From Hirsutella rhossiliensis (Eukaryota; Ascomycota; Sordariomycetes; Hypocreales; Ophiocordycipitaceae), in NCBI RefSeq assembly GCF_020360975.1, contig NW_025408688.1, forward strand, positions 744,001-808,000: 64,000 nt of DNA, in the 5' to 3' direction. The translations under genes were made by a program, and so were the position numbers. The notes beneath the pieces were generated by a model. The model had not been told where the DNA came from and made no database searches. It saw only the letters and a program-made list of their open reading frames with translations. The stretch's first letter is position 1. Each line of letters begins with the position of its first letter. Below are positions 41,501 through 49,980 of this stretch, in pieces.

Positions 41501-41734
41501 TGTCACGGGCTGTGCCCGGCTGGTGGACCCGGTTGTACCGGGTCCGGTGGGTCGTGCTCCGGTGGCAACACCGGCCGGCCCGCGGACCCAGAAGCTGCGA
41601 GAACATTCCGAGAAGGGCAATATAAGCTCGCACTCGAGGCTACGCCTCGAGTTCAGCTTCTTTTCCTCCTTAGCTCTAGATAGACAACACCTAGGCACCT
41701 GCTTGTTGAATAAACTCCGGGCCAGCCTTTCACA
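41501..41734 (+). repeat. gypsy#1 3' LTR
   Basis: 234 bp, followed by the TTACC duplication. Upstream polypurine tract at 41483-41500. Confidence 0.95.
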
Positions 41735-41739
41735 TTACC

Positions 41740-41815
41740 TAGAGAGACCTAGAGACCTCAACTCGTTCGGACCTTCTTCTCGACAACGCGAGTAAATTAT
41801 TTCATTATTACCCAG
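41740..41815. repeat. copia-like LTR copy 1 (right part, after gypsy insertion)
   Basis: TAGAGAGACCTAGAGACCTC continues the LTR sequence interrupted at 36596; the same junction is uninterrupted at 42492-42520 in copy 2. The end near ATTACCCA (about 41810) is a guess. Confidence 0.5.
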
Positions 41816-41925
41816 TGGCTCCACCCTTCGGGGGGGGCAACTAAGTGCGCAGTTTGGCCTCAAAAAGCTGAGACAGCATCGCGAGGTACATTGTCCGGGA
41901 ATTTGCAAGCAAAGATACTTAGTAC

Positions 41926-42061
41926 TTACTCTCTCTCGAGAAACTTTAAGGCTACATGCTTTAAGGTACTCGTGCCCGCCCCCAGTTTAAGGGGATTCGC
42001 TTTGGCTCATTTCACTGCGGGCACGAGTATAAGCTATATTGTCTCGCGAAGGAGAGAGTAA
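41926..42061. repeat. small foldback structure
   Basis: The inner arms TACTCGTGCCCGC (41967-41979) and GCGGGCACGAGTA (42017-42029) are perfect complements. Outer arms TTACTCTCTC (41926-41935) and GAGAGAGTAA (42052-42061) extend the stem. A 136-bp MITE-like or foldback unit; no coding capacity. Confidence 0.5.
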
Positions 42062-42139
42062 AAGTGGGCATAAAAGTGGATAAAGGGACTTTTCGAAGGT
42101 CGAGTATCATATGATCTGATAGTCTGTGATGTGCATATA

Positions 42140-42535
42140 TTGATTGGTTTCTTCGGTTGCCCTGTATCCGTCTAGCCCTCCCCTTTTATATCACTCTGTG
42201 CCTTCCCTATGTTCATATCCCGTGTTCAGGTGTACTATACATTCTATCAGGAAGAGGGCACTCCTTGCCTCTCACTGAAGGCCGCGTAAGCCATCTACGT
42301 CAGCACATTCAGCTCGATCTCCCCGATCAATAGCTTTCCAAGCTATTAGGCCGATAGTTCAATCTCTTGAGGTCCCCGAGCCAGTAAAAGATATACCGGA
42401 CTCCTTGGAGGATCCCGTTCGAATAGGAGATCATCCGGACCCCTCAGTGGACCGCAAACCTCACTCCTTACAGGCTTACCTGGTTTCGAGCCGTATTACC
42501 TAGAGAGACTTAGAGGCCTCACTTTGTTCCAACGA
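42140..42535. repeat. copia-like LTR, copy 2
   Basis: A diverged second copy of 36225-36596 plus 41740-41815, without the gypsy insertion. It has TTTTATATC near 42185, a possible TATA region. It ends next to the 3' end of the carboxylesterase pseudogene. Confidence 0.55.
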
Positions 42536-42571
42536 GATCACTGCAATGAATCGTTTCTGGGCCTTAATAAA

Positions 42572-44537
42572 TTACGTCCCAAAGACGGTCATGGCGTTCT
42601 CAATCATCCAGTTGATCCCTTCGGCCCGCCAGTCATCCATCTCAACGAATGCGCCGTCCAAATCCCACACAATGTTCCTCCCACGCCTCCACCAGCCGTT
42701 CGGTCGTACTTTGGCCATGTCTCGTTCTTTGGCAGCCCAATGTCTTCCTTGCCGTTCGGATCTAGTTCATTGATAAAGTTGATCCACGCGGTAGACATAT
42801 TCGTTGACAGTGCTGTTGCCTTGGCCGTGTACACTGCGTCATTTCCGCCAAAAGGATTCGCTGGGCTGTACCCCTCGCCGTTCCAGTTATGAAAGACAAA
42901 TGCAACCTAAATAGCAGTTCAGCGTTAAGATGCCGTACAAAAAGGGGTAGCTCTGTGGGTTTTGATAACTTGCCTCCTGAAAATGAGCGGAGCCGAATGG
43001 TGCCGGTGCCCCGTTGACAAGCACGTTGAAGCGGTAAGCATAGCTCGGCACTCCATGCTCGAACCAGGCGAAATTGGCCCGCCTTCTAGAGAAATGAAAT
43101 GTCATGTCCCCGACAATAGCTGCCATGCGCCTATATTGCGACCCCAGATTCGGGCTGCCCGCATCACCTGGCTGGATAATATGAGACCACGTCTTGAGCG
43201 AAGGAATGCCGATAGACTGCACGTTCGGGTACAAGTACATCAGCTCTTTCAGCAGCTGGTCGACGTTCTCTGCCGTGTTGTTCGATATGAGCTGCGCCCT
43301 AAGGGCTTCTCGCACGTCTTCATCCGAGTTTGTCGAATCGGTCACGAAACCACCACCCTCATCAGTGGTGACACCGACCAGCAGTGGAACCTTGACGAAG
43401 TTGCCCTTGCGTAGCTGGTTTGTGGGATAGTCGTGCAGGAAGTCATGGTCCAGAACGGGGACCCATGGTCCGACTTGCGAGACGTTCAGAGCTCGGTTGA
43501 CCTCCTCGAAGGGGGCCTTTCGAAGACAATCCAACGACTCGGGAGTGCCAACATGGCTCGCGCAGGATGTGTTTCGGATGAGTTGGTCGTAGGTGGCTTG
43601 CTGCAGCTCTGTGTCGTTCAAGCCTCCGTTGTACGGTCTCCTCTTGATGACGGCACCAAACCCGGATTGGCCGACAGCTCCGCGGAATAGCTTGTCGTCT
43701 CGTCCTGCAACAGGTCAGCCAGTTGCTCATCAAGAGTATCCCCGAGTTTTGCAAATCTCCTTACCGTTGTAGGCAAGTACTTGTGCCGAGACGCTTTCTG
43801 CACCCGCACTTTCACCAAATATGGTCACCTTGTCCGGCGAGCCGCCAAAGGCCTCGATGTTTTCATGGACCCATTGTAGAGCCAAACGCTGGTCTTTGAA
43901 GCCGATATTCGTAACTCCCGACTCCATTGCTTCTCTACCAGATAGGAATCCAAAGGCCGAAAGACGATAGTTCAAGCTGACGCCGATAATGGGACGTCCA
44001 ATCTTGACACTGTGCTCGACAATGAAGGACAAGTTGTATCTCTTGTCTGCCGATCCGCCCATAAAAGGCCGCCCCGTGTAGCCAAACAGCCACTGGCAGA
44101 GAGGATGTGTCCCGGACTCCCGCTGCGCGGACGACATTGAGGTACAGACAGTCCTCGGAAACTTCATATCCTGGCTCATCCCATCCGTAGCCAACGCAGT
44201 GGGCTGGGTATTTCGTGGCATTGTGGACGCCATCCCACGACGTGCGAAGACCAGTTGCAACCGCAAATCGGTCAGGAACCTTGTGTAGGCATAGGACATG
44301 TCAGTTGAGTGTTGGGGTTCCGCAAGCCGGAACTGTGACTTTGTTTGTTCGTACCTGTGCGTAGGGCATTCCCAGGAAGAAGTCTTGGTGATACCCAGGG
44401 CTGTACATTCCAGAATACGTTCCATTTTTCACCGTAACCTCTGGAGCACGAGTGGAAGGAATTGTGGCAAGTCCTCTCGAAGCGATCGAGCAAACCGCCA
44501 CGACGCATTGCGCCAGAAATCCAGAATGGCGACTCAT
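42572..44537 (-). pseudogene. type-B carboxylesterase, four exons, two frameshifts
   Basis: Exon 1 starts at ATG 44537 with a signal-peptide-like N-terminus (SGFLAQCVVAVCSIASRGLA) and ends FLGMPYAQ. Introns fit 44355-44280 (GT-AG), 43764-43705 (GT-AG) and 42973-42907 (GC-AG). Exon 2 has SEDCLYLNV and the nucleophile elbow GESAGAESV (Ser); exon 3 has VTTDEGGGF (Glu region). The stop is TAA at 42572. One indel near 44060 breaks the oxyanion-hole region (VWLHG...), and one near 42665 shifts the last 35 residues. Length (about 585 residues) suits the family, which hydrolyses esters, usually secreted. Probably a host gene recently lost, or intact with sequence errors. Confidence 0.75.
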
Positions 44538-45283
44538 CTTGGCTCAAATGTTGCTCGAACGAATGAGGTCCAGCATACTTGCTTGGCATCAAGGACTTGC
44601 ATATGTTTTTATAAACTTGACCTTGTCATGCACTAAGTTATGCAAAGCCCAATACCAACCTCACCACGCCTCTGGACCTCTCCGGAAGGCGGCGCATACC
44701 GTGACTTGCGGCAAACTGTACAGCTTGTGCATCATTCAACGGAACCGAATTCGCATTCCCGCCATTCGATGTATGACCCCTTTTTTGCAACTTGGTCGTC
44801 TAAAAGTATGCAAGTGGACTGGCCGAATATCGGAATCCTCCTGGCAAGCCTATCGATAACTCTGACTGGATGCATTTCCGGAACTTTGCTTTGATCGGGA
44901 AAATACCTGAAAGTCTCGTCCGTTGCCGACTCTGGCTCACGGACTCGGCTCATCCGGTCGGTCGTCTCCGCCCGGTGCCGGTCTATAATACTCGATTTGC
45001 TTGCTTTGTCCATTCCGCACGAAGTAGTATCCTGGGAATTGTTTGGTGGAGCCTTGCGCCGTTTCGTGCCATGCGCCAGAGGCCGAGGAGCTTGCGGATC
45101 CGCGGCAGACGAAAGAGCAAACGAAAACAATAGGCGTAGTGGTGACACGTCTGGAGCCTCTGCGTCGCAGAGGGGTCGGTTCGAAGCCGGCTGGAGGCAC
45201 CCCTGAGCGAACAGGGTACACCCGGGTTCCCGCCCGTCAACAGGGAACAGCGTCATGAGAGAACACAATCGGCGTACCAACCA
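44538..45283 (-). repeat. dispersed gene-fragment repeat, copy 1
   Basis: On the minus strand about 45070-44940 reads TAQGSTKQFPGYYFVRNGQS and EYYRPAPG. The copy at 48780-48660 reads TAQGSTINPPRYYFVRKGRS and AYYRPGPG. Conservation at protein level suggests a real, short coding fragment of an unknown gene duplicated in this region. The rest of 44538-44900 shows nothing I can name. 45275-45283 is the left TACCAACCA duplication of MULE#3. Confidence 0.4.
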
Positions 45284-48175
45284 GGGAGCCAATAGGCTCA
45301 CGGTACCCGCGAATCTAATATTTCGCGGGCACCGCGAAAATGACTAATCACAGTCCGTTGTCTGCGTAAAGCCATGATGCGGGTAGTCTGTCGGCACTGT
45401 GCTCGTCGTATGTGTGAGTCTACTGTCTACTAGAACTAAAGAGCTGCTAATATCAGTAGAGCCAACTACGGCTCGACGAAAATACAATCATCTGCCTCAA
45501 CATGTGCAGAATACAGCGTTTCCTGCTCTCGGCTGTCCTTTTCTACCTGTCGCCAAATGTCGGCCACGCCCTCCGTGTGTTGGCTAACGGATTGTCTCCC
45601 ATCTCCTTCATGATCTGGGCTTCAACACGCTGATCTTCTGCATGGCTCCAGTCAAGGTATGCCATCATTTCTTCTTTCGTCCATGCTCTCAACCCCGTTG
45701 TAGTGGCGCAATGCCTGGACATTTGTTTGTAGTCCATACACCATTCATAGCTTTGCTTGTCATACCTAGCTGGAAGCCTCATTGCCTTGCGGTATTGTTG
45801 GTTTGTCTTGATGCTGCCGGCCGGCTGCGCTGCATACCATGCGCTTCTTGCAGCGGTATAACTTTTGTGTATAGCTTCTGGTGAATCATATTTCGGCGGC
45901 GGTGGGGCTGGCAAGTCAGGTGAGATAGGTGGTGGCGATACCAGCAGCTCAGTGGCATCGCGGGCGGACCCGGTACGGGCCCGGAATCTTGGTCACCGGG
46001 AAAGGTCGTGGCAACTGAACCTATTTCGGCGTGAAAGGACTGACCCGACTGGGCAGGAGGATGGTCTGGAGCTGTAGTGGGCAGAATTGTAAGGGTTCCT
46101 GCGACACTCCCAAATCCGTCGCCAGGGACGCATCAGTTGGCGGCTCAGTTGCAAGCTCTGGCTCCTGTGCGTCCAAAGCGGCTTGCACGTACTGGGATGA
46201 CGGTACGATCTCCGATGGTGACACCGATCGTGAATGCATCGACGACGTAGTCTCTGAAGCAGCTCTCCAAAGCGCAGCGGGCAGGCTTTCGCGGTCATCC
46301 TATGACCAACCGTATGGCACCTGCTGCATGTGGGTGGCGCTTACGAGCCTCCTCGATACTCTCAAATGCACTGGGTTCTCTCCGAGTGCTCTGCTTGGGA
46401 ATAGCCGAACTTGCTAAGGTCGACTCGATTCGCTGGCGCGGCTCTAGCAGCGGCCGGGGAGTTCCATCCCGCTGCAGGTGCCAGTGCGTATGGAAGTGCT
46501 CAAGTAAGAGTACTTGTCCTTGCTCTTGCAAAGATTTTAGAGTGTGAAGGCAAGGCAGCCCGTGGGACTTGGTGAAAGCCCCCCGTGCAAGTTGGCGGTG
46601 GGGGGAGGATCTCTCCTACCAAGCATCTTCCGCTGCTCCTCCACCTTTCTCAGCGCTTCATGGGAGACCCAACCGCGCACTGAAGCGTATAAGGGCCCAG
46701 AGAGCTCAATTGGGACCCGAATCTGCTGTCGGGCTTGATTCGATCTCAAGTCTGACAGTTGATTGAGTAACGCGTGCTTCATCGCCCTCCAAGCCTCGAA
46801 AAGATTTAGCGTGGACTTTTTGAGATGGGCCTTCAACAATGCATGTATGCCCTCCACGCGCGACGTGACTGTATTTCCAAAATGAGCATGTTGATCAACC
46901 CAAGCCTTAACAAGCTTTTCCTTATACCCTTCAAGCCAGAAAGTTTTGATGTATCCAACTTGTTTGAGGTGGTTGGGTAGGTACTTCTTCTCGAATTGCG
47001 TAGCTCGGTCCTTGAATGCTTCTTCGTTTGGTGCAGCCATGATCGAGTGCCAGAATTGGTAGAACTCAGACCAGCCGTTGCTCTCTGACGTATCAATTGT
47101 CTCTGCGTTTGTGGACTCCGGTTGGTCCTGGCGGACGAAGGCTGGCCGGCAATAGCGGAGGACGGCCTTGTTGGCATGCCACAGACAGAGTAGTGAGCAA
47201 GAAGTGGGAAAGGAAATGGCAACGGCGTTCATACAGGCGATGCAGCGGTCTGTTAGGACGACAGAGGGTAAGCGGGCGCTATGGTGTTCGTACAGTGACC
47301 TCAGGCGATCCAACGCCCACACGAAGTCAGCTTCGGTCTCCCCACCAATGCAAATGCTATGCAAAATGATCGCTGACAAGCATCTACTCCTATCATGTCG
47401 AGGAGCGGCATGCCGTGTTTGTTCGTCTTGTACGTGCAATCTAGCAACATGACATCTGGGTATGCCTGGAGATACGTCAAGGACTCTGGATGAGCGAACA
47501 GAACTGCGGTCACTCGGCCGTCTTGGCCGAATTGGATCCGACTCAAAACCCTCCTGGTCGAGCTGACTGGCCAAAGCGTGAATTGAACTTTGCCCTTCGC
47601 ATACATCTCTCTTGGTAGCTGCAATTCCATTGTAAATGTCTTGTTGTGTGGCAAGAGAATCGCAGTTCTGTCGTATATAGGTCCGAATATCTTTTGGGAC
47701 AATGCCGGCATTAGAAAGGCGCGATAACTTTTCAATATCTTTCTCCGTCAACCTACGATGAGCAGGATGAGCAGAAGGGTGGCGACTGGGCGCGTGATTA
47801 TGCAGGAAAATCGTTTGTCTGGGCGGTGTCGCACAGCCCAAGATTGCCTGTCGGCTGATTCTTTGGCCAAAATCGAAAACTCACAGCCCGTCCCTCGGGT
47901 TGTTGTCTTCGCTGACGTTCTATCGACGGATTTGGGGTCGACAAGACCGGTCGCACGCGAAGGTCACTGTCTGTCTGCCACCCTTGGCTCTGGTGGACTT
48001 TCCGTTGTGAAGGCATAGCCCCGCGTCGCAGCCCAAGCTTTTGCTGAGGCGCGTTGTCGACCGTCAATAACACGCGCGGTCACCGGGCTCGCGTTCCCCT
48101 GCGACATCTGCTTAGTCATTGTCACGGTGCCCGCGAAATATTAGATTCGCGGGTACCGTGAGCCTATTGGCTCCC
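45284..48175 (-). mobile_element. MULE#3, internally deleted sister of MULE#2
   Basis: Same ends as MULE#2 in opposite orientation; a 9-bp duplication TACCAACCA flanks it (45275-45283, 48176-48184). It is 2892 bp, 146 bp shorter than MULE#2. Most of the loss is a 140-bp deletion joining CAGCAAAA and GCTTGGGC at a 2-bp GC microhomology (about 48027-48035), which removes the transposase start codon. Two small deletions (2 and 4 bases) account for the rest. Confidence 0.95.
45543..48030 (-). pseudogene. MULE#3 transposase, start deleted and catalytic Asp out of frame
   Basis: Near-identical to MULE#2. The first ~35 codons are missing. In 47841-46537 two base losses near 47540 and a 4-base loss near 47350 put about 65 residues, including the LLDCTYKTN Asp, into a wrong frame before the right frame resumes at GGETEADFVWALD. 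The second Asp (VLTDRC) and the Glu (SRVEGIHALLK) remain. The C-terminal module is at 45914-45543. It could only move with transposase from another copy. Confidence 0.85.
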
Positions 48176-48221
48176 TACCAACCACCATCAATGACTAACA
48201 CAACCACGCTTCAACTTCGGC

Positions 48222-48440
48222 ACATCGCGCTTCAGTTGCTGGGAATAGGATGCTGAACACTTGGAGAAATTGACCTTCAAGCAGGTCTGTCATGGAGCGA
48301 ACAGTGGAATGGTTGGCGCAGCGTAAGATGATCTGTGGGGCTTGGGGAGTCAAGGAACAAACGTGTTGAACTGTACTCTAGACAGTGTAAAGGCCTTATA
48401 GGGACCTCCCTCCGGGCGAAATAAATCCTACTACTACTAC
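48222..48440 (+). repeat. LINE 3' end fragment with CTA tail
   Basis: GAATAGGATGCTGAACACTT, GACCTTCAAGCAGG and GGCCTTATAGGGACC ... CCTCCGGGCGAAATAAA match the LINE#1/LINE#2 3' ends at lower identity. It ends in five CTA units. A 5'-truncated copy of a related LINE. Confidence 0.75.
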
Positions 48441-48540
48441 GAAAACAATAGCCGTCGCACTAAGATGTATACACGTACATAAGTTACTCATAAGGTGTAA
48501 GCTTGCAAGCTTGGTAAGGCACGACGTTGTTCCGCCGTGT

Positions 48541-49035
48541 TTGTAGGTTAACAAACCCACAACACCTTAAGCCCAACGGCTACTCTACTACTCCGTCCGT
48601 AACAAGGTTATCGATCCTCGTCAATGGCACCTCGGGATGTTTCCTTTAGCCCACAATATCCGATCCTCGGCCCCGGTGCCGGTCTATAATATGCGATGTA
48701 GTACCTGCTTCGTCCTTTCCGCACGAAGTAGTATCTCGGAGGGTTGATGGTGGAGCCTTGTGCCGTTCCGTGTGGTAATATCCAATGTGCCCGCGGCCGA
48801 GGAGCCTACCGATCCGCGGCAGAAGAAGGATCATACGAATTACGAGTAATTAGTACTTGTACGGGCAAGGTCGGTATGGGACGAGCTTGATGAGGTTAGT
48901 CTGGCGTGTGAGTGAGGAGTTGGGTGGGTTAACAATACCCACAACACCATAAAAATCGACCGCTAGTACGAAGTATTAACAAGGTTATCAATCCTCGTCA
49001 ATGGCACTGCGGGGCATGTTTTCATTCAGCCCACA
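48541..49035 (-). repeat. duplicated gene-fragment block
   Basis: 48545-48665 and 48920-49030 are diverged direct copies (GTTAACAA ... CCCACAACACC; TAACAAGGTTATC[GA]ATCCTCGTCAATGGCAC; CAGCCCACAA). On the minus strand both read a short peptide ending in CGLxE and IDED. Between them (48660-48835) is copy 2 of the YYFVR fragment described at 44538-45283. Origin unknown. Confidence 0.45.
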
Positions 49036-49592
49036 AATTCTGAGCTCTACTCGTACCTTTTCAATCTCGAGATATTCCCGGACGAGCCATAATAAACGAC
49101 CTCTAATCTCGATCACTCTCGGTGCTGTCCGGCCCAAGCGATGCCGTCTTGTACTATTTATTGCATGACGACTGGGTTTGGTTTTCATCGACGCAGTCCG
49201 ACACAGGTCCGTCCGTCGGACCGGAGGTTCCGAGAAACAGTACTAGGAAATAGCACGCCGTTGGATCACACTGCAGTAGGAACCATATGGGCTGGTGTAG
49301 CTTGTTGTTGCTTGCGCTCTCTCTTCATGTGATGACGCTTGAACGCTTGAAACGAAGGATGACGACCGAGGAACCGCTGCGGGCTTTGAGGGTACGGGCC
49401 GGAATGGCGGAGTCTGGCCCATATCAATATACAAAGGGACAACTCATTCGTGGAACGTGAAGCTACTACTACCTGCTTAGAGCATTGTACATGTACAAAG
49501 CTGTCGGGTTGCCCAGGTGGTCTGCGGCGACGGTCGGTTGCTCGATATTATCGCACTCCCAACGTTTCTTCGAGTCCCTTCAGCTCATCATC

Positions 49593-49775
49593 ATGCGCTT
49601 GACCGCTGTTATCATCACCGGTGCTGCGGCTCTTCTTGTCCAGGGTCAAGAAGTCTACATCGTAGGCACTTCTGATGCAGCTCAACCAACGAGCGGTGCG
49701 GCAAAACCGAATGCCAACAAGCCTTCGTACTATTTCCAACCGTTTTCCTACACACTCACCAGTACCGTAAGGTGA
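49593..49775 (+). CDS. small secreted protein (60 residues) or first exon of a longer gene
   Basis: MRLTAVIITGAAALLVQGQ is a typical signal peptide. The rest (EVYIVGTSDAAQ, SYYFQPFSYTLTST) has no Cys. A possible donor site CC|GTAAGG just before the stop suggests the frame could be exon 1 of a longer gene whose remainder was displaced by the Crypton beginning about 10 bp later. Fungal effectors are often of this type, but nothing shows that role here. No known family recognised. Confidence 0.4.
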   Translation: MRLTAVIITGAAALLVQGQEVYIVGTSDAAQPTSGAAKPNANKPSYYFQPFSYTLTSTVR

Positions 49776-49785
49776 GATGCGCATG

Positions 49786-49920
49786 CTTATCGGTGGTGCC
49801 CGCAATTGCGTCGTAATTCACTTAGGCCACGTGACCACTTATCGCCCGCAAAACGCCGCCCGTGAAATCGTGTGCAGGACGCCTGATAAGTGCATTTGAT
49901 AAGTTCCCACCCGACTTATC
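49786..49920. repeat. Crypton left-end GATAAG motifs
   Basis: CTTATC or GATAAG occurs at about 49787, 49842, 49886, 49899 and 49914. At the other end it occurs at about 52791, 52857 and 52870. No comparable cluster was noticed elsewhere in the window. These may be recombinase or GCR1_C binding sites; they also fit the GATA-factor consensus. Confidence 0.45.
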
Positions 49921-49980
49921 GGGTTTCCGGCCAACCCAGCCCAGACATTCGCCCCGTAGGAAGGTTGCCCGATCGACCGA

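Larger units (their letters stand above)
36602..41734 (+). mobile_element. Ty3/gypsy chromovirus (gypsy#1), complete LTRs, internal RT deletion
   Basis: Two 234-bp LTRs (36602-36835, 41501-41734) start TGTCACGGGC and end CTTTCACA. A 5-bp duplication TTACC flanks the element (36597-36601, 41735-41739). A polypurine tract GGAGGGGACAAGGGGTAA abuts the 3' LTR. The LTRs differ by a few small changes (for example near 36683 and 41572), so insertion is fairly recent. It sits inside a copia-like LTR. Confidence 0.95.

Noticed and set aside
45129..45210. possible tRNA or tRNA-derived SINE (GGTTCGAAGCC)
   Set aside because: T-arm and part of an acceptor stem pair, but the anticodon loop lacks T33 and no D-arm/anticodon layout of normal length fits.
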